This document shows positions 54,826 through 62,897 of a stretch of DNA of 64,000 nt, one piece after another. The notes beneath the pieces were generated by a model, which did not search any database, was not told the origin of the DNA, and worked only from the letters and a program-made list of their open reading frames with translations. The DNA is from Azospirillum oleiclasticum. GTDB lineage: Bacteria > Pseudomonadota > Alphaproteobacteria > Azospirillales > Azospirillaceae. The translations under genes were made by a program, and so were the position numbers. The stretch spans positions 248,001-312,000 of the forward strand of contig NZ_JABFFR010000007.1 in assembly GCF_013423485.1 (NCBI RefSeq). The letters run 5' to 3'. Each line of letters opens with the position of its first letter. Position 1 is the first letter of the stretch.

Positions 54826-56439
54826 TCACCCCCTCGTCCGTCGGCGGCCGAACTCGTAACCGATGGCCCCGATCCCGACCGCGGTCACGCCGAGCACCCC
54901 GATCATCCCCCCGGACAGGCCGCCGGATGCGGGGGCCGTGGCGGCGGCGAGCACCGCCGGCGGCGCGGCGGGCGCCGGCACCGCCACGGCATGCACGGCC
55001 GGAGTCACGGCGGCCGCCTGCGTCGCCGTCTGGGCCGCCTGATAGCTGCGGTTGAGCAGCGCCTTGCCGACGTCCTTCAGGATCGCCTGCCCGGCGACGC
55101 GGCCCTGGCCCAGCACCAGATCGACGGTGTCGACCGCCGCACCACCCAGGTTGATCGAGCGGTTGCCGGCCTTGTCCTCGATGTGCCAGTCCAGAACCTT
55201 GCCGTTCTCGACGCGGTTGACCGCGACCCGGAAGTAACCTTCGGGCCCTTCGGCCTTCGCACCCGGTGCCAGCCGGATCTCCTCCGCGTTCACCAGCATG
55301 AAGCCGAAATTGTGACCGGTCGGGCATCCCACCGGGTAGGCGGTGAAGCGCCCGTCGAAGGGGTAGGGCTGGCCGTAGGCGAGCGCCACCGTGTTGCTGT
55401 AGAGCTTGAGGTGGGCCTTGCCGTCCTTGAACGCCTCCGGCCAGGGCGACAGGAAGCCGGCGAGGTCGCCATGCTCGAAGACCAGCGCCTTGCGCGCCGC
55501 GGTGTCCTCGATTAGGCGCTGCGGGTCGATGGGGCCGAGGGTGCGGTCGAGCACCACCGTGCCGCCCTCCAGCACCTCGACCCGCACCGTGCCGGCGGCC
55601 TCGTCCACCGCTGCCACGCGGATGGTGCGCGCGCCGGTGGTCCAGCTCTCGCCGGGGCCGGCCATGCCGGCGAACAGTTTGTCGCCGGCCAGCATGCGGT
55701 CGGTGCGCACGCCGGAGATCCAGTCGAACACGAGCTTCTGCGGGCTCGCCTCGCGCAGCTTGCCCTGGTTGTAGAGCTGGGTGAAGCCGCTGCTCCCCTG
55801 GCCCGCCCACCAGCCGGGCTGGTTGGTCGACAGGATCGGGGCGCCGAAGGCCCATTCCCAGTCCTGGCCGGCGATGGTGCGGACGTGCAGCGCGTGGCTC
55901 ATCGTCCGTTCATGCCCCACGGTGGCGTAGTAGTGGTAGACCTGCCCGCCCACCACAACGCCCTGCCCGGCGGGGATCGTCACGTTCTCCTTGATGACGA
56001 TCGACATGTCGTAATCGATGTAGGTCGGCATGCGGCCCAGCAGCGGCAGCGGCTCGCCGCGCAAGGCCACCTCGCCGCCCCAGGTGTCCTCCAGATAGGC
56101 CAGCCCGCCCGGCGGGATGACGACCTCGCCATTCTCCACCCGGCTCTTGCGGATCAGCACGCTGTCGAACTTCGGCGGCCGGTTGGCGCCGAAATCGTCC
56201 TTCACCGGCACCGCCTGCTTCAGGCCGGGCAGGCCCGGCACATAGGCGGGGTTGACCGGCCGGTCGGCCGGCAGGGAGAAGGGCGGGGCCGGCAGATCCT
56301 GCGCGGCGATGGGGTGGGCCAGGGGTACGCCCGGGGCCAGCGGCACCAGACGGTCGTCACCGGCGGCAAAGACGGGGGCGGCGAAAGCGGGACAGGCGAG
56401 GGCGAACAGCGCCGCGACCGCCAGGGTGTTGCGGGTCAT
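54826..56439 (-). CDS. Large exported protein of unknown function
   Basis: This 537-residue protein has a signal peptide (MTRNTLAVAALFALACPAFA...) and, at the far C-terminus, a hydrophobic helix followed by arginines (GVLGVTAVGIGAIGYEFGRRR), preceded by an Ala/Pro/Val-rich linker. This suggests a periplasmic domain anchored at its C-terminus. The body is beta-rich and contains tryptophan/glycine phrases (QPGWWAGQGSSGFTQLYNQG), several cupin-like histidines (VYHYYATVGHERTMSHALH) and one cysteine in GCPTGHNFGFM. I do not recognise the family. It is 11 bases after the membrane protein gene and two bases before the TusA-MetE fusion. Confidence 0.7.
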   Translation of the reverse strand: MTRNTLAVAALFALACPAFAAPVFAAGDDRLVPLAPGVPLAHPIAAQDLPAPPFSLPADRPVNPAYVPGLPGLKQAVPVKDDFGANRPPKFDSVLIRKSRVENGEVVIPPGGLAYLEDTWGGEVALRGEPLPLLGRMPTYIDYDMSIVIKENVTIPAGQGVVVGGQVYHYYATVGHERTMSHALHVRTIAGQDWEWAFGAPILSTNQPGWWAGQGSSGFTQLYNQGKLREASPQKLVFDWISGVRTDRMLAGDKLFAGMAGPGESWTTGARTIRVAAVDEAAGTVRVEVLEGGTVVLDRTLGPIDPQRLIEDTAARKALVFEHGDLAGFLSPWPEAFKDGKAHLKLYSNTVALAYGQPYPFDGRFTAYPVGCPTGHNFGFMLVNAEEIRLAPGAKAEGPEGYFRVAVNRVENGKVLDWHIEDKAGNRSINLGGAAVDTVDLVLGQGRVAGQAILKDVGKALLNRSYQAAQTATQAAAVTPAVHAVAVPAPAAPPAVLAAATAPASGGLSGGMIGVLGVTAVGIGAIGYEFGRRRTRG

Positions 56440-56450
56440 GGAACGTCTCC

Positions 56451-56969
56451 TCATGCGGCCTGCGCGCGCCGCCCGGGCACCGGGCAGCCGGCCGCGCGTT
56501 TGCGGGAGAGGTGGAGGGCGCCCCAACCGGTCAGCACGACCGTGTTGAGGAGGATCAGGCTCTTCGGCACCCCGGCGAGCAGGCTGCCGGCCAGCCCCAG
56601 CCCGACCACCGACAGGACCGGCGCCAGGCAGCTCACGCACACCGCCGACAGCGCCAGCAGCCCGCCGCCGAATGCCGCCCCGGCGCCGCCGGCGCCGCGG
56701 CCAACGGCGAGCGCGTAGCCGGCGAATCCGACGGCCAGCGCCACCGACAGCAGCGAAAAGCCTTCTTCCATCCGGCGGAAGCTGACCCACCACGCGTCGG
56801 TGCGTTCATAGGTCAGCCCGCCCGCCGCCGCCGCGAACTCCTCCGGCAGGAAGCCGCAATGCTCGGCGTCGGCGAGGGTGGCGGGCATCTCGAACAGCGC
56901 GAAACTGAGCGCGAGGTATCCCAACGCCCCGGCAAGGAAGGCCAGAGCGGCAACGCGGTGCGGTGTCAC
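56451..56969 (-). CDS. Four-helix membrane protein with CxxC motif
   Basis: This 172-residue protein has about four transmembrane helices and a periplasmic loop between the first two containing Cys38 in EHCGFLPEE. The third helix carries Cys111-Val-Ser-Cys114 followed by LAPVLSVVGLGLAGSLLAG. A cysteine pair in such a helix recalls small thiol or metal transporters of the MerT/MerC type, but the match is weak. It lies between the DsrE-like gene (27-base gap) and the exported protein gene (11-base gap). The context suggests movement of sulfur or a thiolated metal across the inner membrane. Confidence 0.65.
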   Translation of the reverse strand: MTPHRVAALAFLAGALGYLALSFALFEMPATLADAEHCGFLPEEFAAAAGGLTYERTDAWWVSFRRMEEGFSLLSVALAVGFAGYALAVGRGAGGAGAAFGGGLLALSAVCVSCLAPVLSVVGLGLAGSLLAGVPKSLILLNTVVLTGWGALHLSRKRAAGCPVPGRRAQAA

Positions 56970-56996
56970 GGGACGGCTCCGTCGGAAGCGGGGTGG

Positions 56997-57359
56997 TCAG
57001 TAGCTGACGCTGGGGCAGGCCTCGCCCATGAACTCCACCAGCTTGGCGCCGCCGACGATCATGGCTCCCGGCACCAGATTGTTCTCGTCCAGCCCACGCT
57101 TCTTGAAGCAGGGCGAGCAGACGTAGATCTTGCCGCCGGCCTCCACGAAGCCGGCCATCAGGTCGCGGAGTGCGGCGAAGCCTTCCTCGTGGATGTCGTC
57201 GGCGTAGCCCTTCTGCGACAGGCGCGTGCCCTCGATCGAGAGGAAGACGATGGTTTCCTTGTCCGAGGCGGCGGCGGCGTTGGCGACGACGAAGGCGACG
57301 GTCGCCTTGTCGGTGTCGTTCTTGGCGTGGGTCAGGCTGACGACGAACTTCCCAGGCAT
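56997..57359 (-). CDS. DsrE-like sulfur-relay family protein
   Basis: This 120-residue protein has the DsrE/DsrF-like fold: a first strand FVVSLTHAKND, a helix with a run of alanines, TIVFLSIEGTRL, and AGGKIYVCSPCFKKRGL with Cys81 and Cys84, followed by MIVGGAKLVEFM. A further cysteine (Cys115) is near the C-terminus. DsrE-family proteins carry persulfide sulfur or bind TusA partners, and a TusA-like gene lies directly upstream (36 bases). It starts at an ATG with GGGGAGGAGCACC upstream. Confidence 0.82.
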   Translation of the reverse strand: MPGKFVVSLTHAKNDTDKATVAFVVANAAAASDKETIVFLSIEGTRLSQKGYADDIHEEGFAALRDLMAGFVEAGGKIYVCSPCFKKRGLDENNLVPGAMIVGGAKLVEFMGEACPSVSY

Positions 57360-57395
57360 ACGGTGCTCCTCCCCTTCGGTGTTCGGTTTTGGGTG

Positions 57396-57638
57396 TCAGG
57401 CCCAATGGTCGCGCGAGCGGATCCAGTAGGCGCGCTGCTGCGGGTCGTGGTGCAGCAGCGGGTTGTTGGTGACGCGGCACCAGGCGGCGATGTCCTCCGG
57501 CGCGCCCGGATCGAGCGCCACCAGCCGCATCACCCCGCCCGGCATGGCCTTGAGCTTCGCCCGCAGCGCCAGCACAAGCTCGCCGCAGCCGAGATCCCCG
57601 GCGTTCCACTCCGCGTCGGCGACCGGTTCTCTGGACAA
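57396..57638 (-). CDS. TusA-like sulfur carrier, first gene of operon
   Basis: This 80-residue protein has the TusA fold (strand, helix, strand, helix, two strands). It has Cys18 in DLGCGELVLALRAKL, where TusA normally has CPxP, and AWCRVTNNPLLHHD near 55-68. The N-terminal domain of the fusion at 53327 has matching phrases (DLDCGNGLLLLIRKH and AWCRLTGNDLLSW), so the two are paralogues. The start is taken as the TTG at 57638, six bases after GGAGG. The frame is open further upstream. It heads a compact operon of five genes. Confidence 0.72.
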   Translation of the reverse strand: MSREPVADAEWNAGDLGCGELVLALRAKLKAMPGGVMRLVALDPGAPEDIAAWCRVTNNPLLHHDPQQRAYWIRSRDHWA

Positions 57639-57886
57639 GACGCGCCTCCACAACTCCCCGTTCACGGCCGCCGCAAGGGGCGCCGTGTCGGGACACGATG
57701 ACGAGCGCGCGCACGCGAACGGCGCGCGCAGAGTGGCGTTCAAAAGCGGGAATCGACCGGCGGTCGCGGATGTGGCCCCATCGCACCGTCCCCTGCGGGG
57801 ACGTCCGACGGATCGCAGCCCGAACCGGGCATGGCGTCCCAACGACACACGGTCATTGTCAGTCTAGGTGACGATCCGCGACACCG
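57639..57886 (-). promoter_or_regulatory. Upstream region of the sulfur operon with two palindromes
   Basis: This 248-base gap contains two sharp inverted repeats: GTGTC-GG-GACAC at 57685-57696 and CGTCCCC-TGC-GGGGACG at 57787-57803. No clear -35/-10 pair was found. The first palindrome is about 47 bases upstream of the first gene and could be a repressor site. The second could be an operator or the terminator of the gene ending at 57887. No riboswitch fold was recognised. Confidence 0.4.
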
Positions 57887-58828
57887 TCAATCGGTCGTTT
57901 CGCCGGCCCGTCCGCCCGGCTGGGCCCGGCGGAGAAGCCGCGCCCCGACAAAGGCGCGCGGCAACTCCGGGCCGCGCACCTCGTACCAGCCGTCGGCGTG
58001 GCCGGTGACGGTGACGGCGGCACCGGCCTCCAGCACGTCCAGCACGCGGGCGTCGCAGGCGGGGGCGGCCCGCAGGTTGGCGGCGGCCAGCGCGCGCATC
58101 ACCGTACCGGCTGGTGCCGCGGGCCCTGACCGATCGGGAAGATCCTCGGGCAGGGCGCAGGTGCCGTCGCCGTTGTCGGGCTTCGGCGGTGTGGCGGCGA
58201 CGAAGCGGCCGGCGACATAGCCGATCTCCCGCCCGTCGCGCCCGACCCGCACCCACCCGTCCTCCGCCACCCCCAACCGCTCCAGCGCATCGCCGGCAAC
58301 CAGCCCATCGACGATGCGCGCGCGGGGATCGGGTGCGGCGCGCACATAGACCGACTCCGTCGCCCAGACCCGCGCCGCCATGGACCGAACCGGGGGCTTG
58401 CGCGGCGGTGGCGGGACGTGTGCGGGCACCGTCGGCGGATCGGATGCCCGTTCCGGAGTCGGGACGGGGGCGGGCACCGGTTCCGTTATCGGGGCGGTGA
58501 CGGGGGGCGGGGCGGGTCCCGGTTCGGCCTTGGGCGATTCGGCCTTGGGCGATTCGATCGTCGGTGGCTCGGCCTTGGGCGGCGCTGCCGCGGTCCTCCG
58601 CACCGGTTCCGGCGCGGGGTCGGATGGGGTTCCATCACCGGGCAGCGGCGCGAACGCGGCCATCGGTCGCAGGGGCGGCCCGTCCGGCGGCGGTGCCGCC
58701 GGTGTGGCGTGGATGGGTTTGGCTGTGGGTGGTGGTTGCGGGGTGAAGCGCGCCTCGTTGGCCGCCGCCAGCCGGGCCAGCAGGAGCATGGTCAGCGCCA
58801 GCAAAAGCAAGGGGGGCCGCGGACGCAC
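57887..58828 (-). CDS. Exported protein with proline-rich linker and two SH3 domains
   Basis: This 313-residue protein starts at a GTG (58828). It has a signal peptide (LLLLALTMLLLARLAAANEA), a long Pro/Ala-rich region (about 30-145, including a repeated ESPKAE) and two bacterial SH3-like domains: about 150-210 with VYVRAAPDPRARIVDGL, and about 240-300 with ANLRAAPACDARVLDVL. SH3b proteins of this kind often bind cell wall. It follows the previous gene by nine bases and is probably cotranscribed with it. Confidence 0.78.
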   Translation of the reverse strand: MRPRPPLLLLALTMLLLARLAAANEARFTPQPPPTAKPIHATPAAPPPDGPPLRPMAAFAPLPGDGTPSDPAPEPVRRTAAAPPKAEPPTIESPKAESPKAEPGPAPPPVTAPITEPVPAPVPTPERASDPPTVPAHVPPPPRKPPVRSMAARVWATESVYVRAAPDPRARIVDGLVAGDALERLGVAEDGWVRVGRDGREIGYVAGRFVAATPPKPDNGDGTCALPEDLPDRSGPAAPAGTVMRALAAANLRAAPACDARVLDVLEAGAAVTVTGHADGWYEVRGPELPRAFVGARLLRRAQPGGRAGETTD

Positions 58829-58837
58829 GCCCCGGCC

Positions 58838-59947
58838 TCAGTCGAGCGTCACGCGGGCGATCAGCGCCGGCAGCGTCTGGCAGCGGAAGAGCCCGTCCAT
58901 GGTGCGGTGCTCCGTCAATCCCAGAGCCAGCGTGCAGCCGAAGGCGTTGACCGTCAGCCCGGTTCCGGCCAGCGATCCGGCCGCGGCCGACGGGCGGGTG
59001 ACGCCATAGCCGGGCGCGCCCATCCGGCCGACCAGATCGCCGGTCAACCGGTTGAATCCCTCCAGCTCGACGGTCAGCGGCCCCATCGCCTGAAGCACCG
59101 CGGCGCTGCCCGGCTCCTCGCGCGTGGCGAAGAGTTGCACCGGGATGCTGCGCCGGCGGGCCACCCAGTCGCGGATGGCCAGCGCCGCGAGCAGCGGGTC
59201 GCCGCTGGCCAGCGCCGCGTCGGCGGCCAGCAGGCGCAGCGACTCGTCGTTGCCGCCCAGCGCCGCCTCGAAGGCCGCGATGCGGTCGGCGCGGGCACCG
59301 GAGGTCAGCCGCCGCTGCAGATCCTCGATGCGGCGGGTGCGCGCTTCGACCGCGCGGCGCTCCTCCTCGGCCCGCTGCGCCTCCGCCCGTGCCAGCGCCG
59401 TCTGGTGGGCAAGCCGCTGTTCCGCCCGCTGGCGCGCCGCCTCGTCCTCCTCGACGCGTCGACGCGCGTCCGCCTCCAGTCCGGCGCGCAGCCGGCGCGC
59501 CTCGTCGCTGCCGCTGACCACGGTGCGGCCGGGCAGCTCCTCCGGCGGCTGGCCCACCCCGTCCAGCACCTCGGGGTTGGCGAGCTCCAACGCGGGCGTT
59601 GCGGCACCTTCCCCACCGGTGGCGACCGCGTGAAGCGTCTTTTCCAAACCGGCTCCGGCGACCGGCCGGATGAAGGTCACGGGACCGTCCCGCGAGTCGA
59701 TGGCGTAGGTCGGCCGCGACAGGCGCAGCCGGGCGGTGATTTGCCATGACGAACCGCCGGCCTCCTCGACCGCCACCTCTTCGATCCGCCAGATGGACGG
59801 AACACGCTGTTCCAGCGCCTGACGGATGCGCCCGGTCATCGCGGACAGGGCCGATCCCGTGGTCTCGGCGCGCACGGAGCCGAAGCCCAGGATCATCAGA
59901 CAACAGGCCAGTGCCGCCGCACACCGTGCGACCGCTGGTCGCGCCAT
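58838..59947 (-). CDS. Exported coiled-coil protein of unknown function
   Basis: This 369-residue protein has a signal peptide (MARPAVARCAAALACCLMIL..., cut near SVRAE). It has an N-terminal domain of about 100 residues and a charged coiled coil (about 165-230, rich in Arg, Ala and Glu). A globular C-terminal part has cysteine pairs (NAFGCTLALGL, LFRCQTLPAL) that may form a disulfide in the periplasm. The ATG at 59947 has AGGTGA upstream. I do not recognise a family. The adjacent SH3-domain gene suggests a joint envelope role. Confidence 0.65.
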   Translation of the reverse strand: MARPAVARCAAALACCLMILGFGSVRAETTGSALSAMTGRIRQALEQRVPSIWRIEEVAVEEAGGSSWQITARLRLSRPTYAIDSRDGPVTFIRPVAGAGLEKTLHAVATGGEGAATPALELANPEVLDGVGQPPEELPGRTVVSGSDEARRLRAGLEADARRRVEEDEAARQRAEQRLAHQTALARAEAQRAEEERRAVEARTRRIEDLQRRLTSGARADRIAAFEAALGGNDESLRLLAADAALASGDPLLAALAIRDWVARRRSIPVQLFATREEPGSAAVLQAMGPLTVELEGFNRLTGDLVGRMGAPGYGVTRPSAAAGSLAGTGLTVNAFGCTLALGLTEHRTMDGLFRCQTLPALIARVTLD

Positions 59948-59970
59948 GCGGGTCACCTGCAGCTCCGGCA

Positions 59971-60000
59971 TCGGATTCGGGTGTTTCGGATTCGGGTGTT
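59971..60000. repeat. Exact 15-bp tandem duplication
   Basis: The unit TCGGATTCGGGTGTT occurs twice without a gap, at 59971-59985 and 59986-60000, in the noncoding region 24 bases upstream of the exported protein gene. Copy number could vary by slippage and change the spacing of promoter elements. Confidence 0.95.
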
Positions 60001-60079
60001 TTCGCCGTTCGGGTTGCCCCACTCGTAGTGTGTCGGGCCGCCGAAGGGAAGCGCTTTCGCCGGACGCCGCGTTCGGCGT

Positions 60080-60091
60080 GGGGGGGGGGGG
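60080..60091 (+). repeat. Run of twelve G residues
   Basis: A homopolymer of 12 G lies in the divergent intergenic region between the exported protein gene (-) and the ribbon-helix-helix gene (+). Long G runs are slippage-prone and could produce phase variation of nearby promoters, or they may be a sequencing or assembly artefact. Confidence 0.9.
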
Positions 60092-60215
60092 CTGCGCGAC
60101 TCCCGGTCGTGCATTGCCGCACCCCCACACGCACCTTACATTTGATTCATACATGTGGATGTATTATCACTCGATCGGGCGTGGACTATCCGGCAGAAGG
60201 GGGCTGGTGCGGGCA

Positions 60216-60545
60216 ATGGCAGGCAGAGACGGGACGAACGAGCGGCCAGTCCTGATCTGCCGCAACGTGACGGTGAGCGGACGGCGGACCAGCCTGCGGA
60301 TGGAGCCCCTGCTGTGGGACTCCCTGAAGGAAATCTGCGAACGCGAGGACATGACCCTCAACCAGCTCTGCACGGCCATCGACCAGCGGCGCGGCGGCGC
60401 CAACCTGACCGCGTCGATCCGCATCGTGATCGTCCAGTATTTCCGCGCCGCAGCCGGCAGCACCGGCATGGAGGAGATCGGCCCGGAAGGCAGCCGCGTC
60501 TTCCAGAAGGCCATGGACGAGGTCCTGCCCCGCTTTCCTGCCTGA
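60216..60545 (+). CDS. Ribbon-helix-helix domain protein
   Basis: This 109-residue putative DNA-binding protein is of the RHH_4 type. The strand GRRTSLRMEPLLWDSLKEI (about 22-40) and helices around REDMTLNQLCTAIDQRRGG and ANLTASIRIVIVQYFR are the recognisable parts. It starts at the ATG at 60216. The sequence region upstream (to 59948) is repeat-bearing and noncoding. Its target is unknown; the divergent exported proteins or itself are candidates. Confidence 0.8.
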   Translation: MAGRDGTNERPVLICRNVTVSGRRTSLRMEPLLWDSLKEICEREDMTLNQLCTAIDQRRGGANLTASIRIVIVQYFRAAAGSTGMEEIGPEGSRVFQKAMDEVLPRFPA

Positions 60546-60614
60546 GGCCGGTCGTCAGCCGCAACGTGGCCACATCCGGTTGCGCTTTCCCCTAGGGTGA
60601 TATAGGATCGCGGT

Positions 60615-60634
60615 CCCATGGTTTCGGCCATGGG
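60615..60634 (+). promoter_or_regulatory. Palindrome upstream of the permease pair
   Basis: CCCATGG (60615-60621) and CCATGGG (60628-60634) form a perfect 7-base inverted repeat with TTTCGG between. It lies 92 bases before the first permease gene. It could be an operator or a hairpin that ends the upstream gene's transcript. Confidence 0.45.
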
Positions 60635-60725
60635 TCGAGCCGAGAGCCGCCTTTGGGGACGGTGAACCGTACATGCCCTGCGTCCTGTTTTCCGGCGATC
60701 CGAATCGCGCCGCCCGGCGGGTCGC

Positions 60726-61610
60726 ATGACCGGACTGGTCCGACGCTACGGCCCGGTTCTGACCGGCGTCATCCTGCTGCTGGTGGCGACGTGGCTGGTG
60801 CTGCTGGTGGTGCTGCCGCAGCTCCTGATGGTCGATTTCTCCCTGCGCCCGATGCTACCGCCCTCCAAGGCCGGCGGGCCGGAGGACGTCTACACGCTCG
60901 GCAACTACGCCACCCTGTGGACCAACCGCATCCACCTGTCGATCTTTCTGAAGACCGTGTGGGCGAGTGCCTTGGTCACGCTGGTGACGCTGGCGGTCTG
61001 CTACCCGGTCGCCTACTACCTCGCCCAGGTGGCGCCGAAGCGGCGGTTGCCGACGCTCGTGCTGATGCTGGTGGTTCCCTTCTGGATCAACGAGCTGCTG
61101 CGCACCTTCGCGTGGTACATCATCCTGGCCTACAACGGGCCGCTGAACCTCGCGCTGGTGTGGCTGGGGGTGTGGACGGAACCGCAGCGGCTGCTCGGCG
61201 GCGACGTCGGAGTGATCGTCGGGATGGTCTACGTCTACATCCTGTTCATGGTGTTCCCGATGTACAACGCCATGGAATCGCTGGACCGCAACCAGATCGA
61301 GGCGGCGCGCGACCTGGGGGCGGGCTGGGCGCGCATCCACCGGCGCATCGTGGTGCCGCACGCCAAGCCCGGCATCGCGGTCGGCTGCATCATGACCTTC
61401 ATGCTGGCGGCCGGCAGCTACGCGGTGCCGGCGCTGCTGGGCGGGCCGCAGAGCCGTTGGTTCACCGAGGTCATCTACAACTGGTTCTTCGAAGGCGGGA
61501 ACTGGAACCAGGGAGCGGCCTACGCCTTCATCCTGCTGGTCCTGTGCGTCGGCTTCATCCTGCTGATGATGCGGCTGTTCCGGGTCGGCCTCGCCGACAT
61601 CGCCAAGTAG
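60726..61610 (+). CDS. ABC importer permease (PotB-like)
   Basis: This 294-residue inner-membrane permease has six helices and an EAA loop (LGAGWARIHRRIVVPHAKPGI). It is like PotB/PotH of the polyamine transporter group. The first helix is at about 15-38, with a periplasmic loop (MLPPSKAGGPEDVYTLGNY) typical of the family. It starts at the ATG at 60726 and is separated from the second permease by ten bases. No ATPase or binding-protein gene is in the window, so the pair is an orphan half-transporter. Confidence 0.9.
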   Translation: MTGLVRRYGPVLTGVILLLVATWLVLLVVLPQLLMVDFSLRPMLPPSKAGGPEDVYTLGNYATLWTNRIHLSIFLKTVWASALVTLVTLAVCYPVAYYLAQVAPKRRLPTLVLMLVVPFWINELLRTFAWYIILAYNGPLNLALVWLGVWTEPQRLLGGDVGVIVGMVYVYILFMVFPMYNAMESLDRNQIEAARDLGAGWARIHRRIVVPHAKPGIAVGCIMTFMLAAGSYAVPALLGGPQSRWFTEVIYNWFFEGGNWNQGAAYAFILLVLCVGFILLMMRLFRVGLADIAK

Positions 61611-61620
61611 GAGGGCGGGG

Positions 61621-62481
61621 ATGACCGCCGAGCGTTTCCGCCGCCTGCTCGTCAACGGCTATCTCGTGCTGTTCTTCGTCTATCTGTTCGTTCCGCTGGC
61701 GATCATGGCGGCGGCCACCTTCAACCAGAGCCGCTTTCCCACCGTGGTGCCGTGGACCGGCTTCACGCTCGACTGGTTCGCGGCGCTGTGGCGGGACCAG
61801 CGCATGTGGGACGCGCTGGGCACCAGCCTGATCGTGGCGGCCGGTGTGATCGCGCTGGCGGTGCCGATCGGGCTGGCGGCGGCGCTGCTTCTCGACCGGC
61901 TGCACGCGCGGGCGCGCACGCTGGTCTATGCGGTGATGGTGTCGCCGCTGCTGACGCCGGGGGTGATCGTCGGCATCTCCACCCTGATCTTCTGGCGCCA
62001 GTGGTTCGGGGTGACGGGGGGCGTGTTCCTGACGGTGGTGGCGCAGACCAGCTTCATCGCCGCCTACGCCATGCTGCTGTTCCAGGCGCGGCTGGAACGC
62101 TTCGACCGCACGCTGGAGGAAGCGGCGCTCGACCTCGGCGCCACGCATCTCCAGGTGTTCCGGCGGATCACGCTGCCCTACCTGATGCCGGCGGTGCTGT
62201 CGGCCGCCTTCATCGCCTTCCTGCAGAGCTTCGAGAACTACAACACCACGCTGTTCGTGCGCGGGCTGGACACGACGCTGACCGTCTACATCGCCTCGAA
62301 GGTGCGCACCGGGCTGACCCCGGCGGTGAACGCGCTGTCCCTGGTGCTGATCCTGCTCACGATCCTGGGCGCCATCGCGTACGAACTGATGCGCCGGCGC
62401 GACGAGCGGCGCAAACGGGTGGCGGCGGAGCGGGCCGGCGACCTGGCCGCCCCGGTGGAACCCGCCCCCGCCACCAGCTGA
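61621..62481 (+). CDS. ABC importer permease (PotC-like)
   Basis: This 286-residue permease has six helices and an EAA loop (AALDLGATHLQVFRRITLPYLMP), like PotC/PotI. A strong AGGAGGGCGGGG site lies before its ATG. It pairs with the permease immediately upstream. The C-terminal 35 residues are charged and unstructured. Substrate is unknown; the family imports putrescine, spermidine or related compounds. Confidence 0.9.
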   Translation: MTAERFRRLLVNGYLVLFFVYLFVPLAIMAAATFNQSRFPTVVPWTGFTLDWFAALWRDQRMWDALGTSLIVAAGVIALAVPIGLAAALLLDRLHARARTLVYAVMVSPLLTPGVIVGISTLIFWRQWFGVTGGVFLTVVAQTSFIAAYAMLLFQARLERFDRTLEEAALDLGATHLQVFRRITLPYLMPAVLSAAFIAFLQSFENYNTTLFVRGLDTTLTVYIASKVRTGLTPAVNALSLVLILLTILGAIAYELMRRRDERRKRVAAERAGDLAAPVEPAPATS

Positions 62482-62488
62482 CGGACGG

Positions 62489-62731
62489 TCAGTCCTCGTC
62501 CTCGGTCTCGGCGTCCGCCTCGATCTGGGCGGCGAGGTCGCGCAGCATGTCCACCACATCCTCGTGGCTGGTCTCATCCACGGCGGCGTTCACCGCGGCC
62601 TCGATCATCGCGACGGCCACATAGGGGCCGAGGGCGCCGCCCTCCTGGATCGCCTTGTCGAGGTGCTTCTCGGCGATGCTCAGCGCCTTGTCGAACATCG
62701 CTTCGGCGGTCTGGTTGGTGTCGTTGCTCAT
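62489..62731 (-). CDS. Small acidic protein of unknown function
   Basis: This 80-residue, strongly acidic, probably helical protein (MSNDTNQTAEAMFDKALS..., ending in AETEDED) has no cysteine, signal or membrane segment. It is convergent with the permease gene at a 7-base gap. Its composition resembles small alphaproteobacterial proteins of unknown role. It has good high-GC codon use, so it is probably real. Confidence 0.6.
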   Translation of the reverse strand: MSNDTNQTAEAMFDKALSIAEKHLDKAIQEGGALGPYVAVAMIEAAVNAAVDETSHEDVVDMLRDLAAQIEADAETEDED

Positions 62732-62897
62732 GGCTAGGCCCTTGGGGCTTGTGGAGGTGGTGTCGCCACCTATAACACCCCCGGCCGGCGCATGGCGCGC
62801 GGTTTTTCACCCCCGCCCGTATGGCGGCCATGCCCGCGCTTGCCGGTTTCCGTCTCGCCCGCCACATTCGGGGACCGACCCACCACCGGCGACACCC

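Noticed and set aside
57639..57886. A SAM-type riboswitch before the operon that contains a MetE-like gene.
   Set aside because: No conserved riboswitch core was seen, only two short palindromes.
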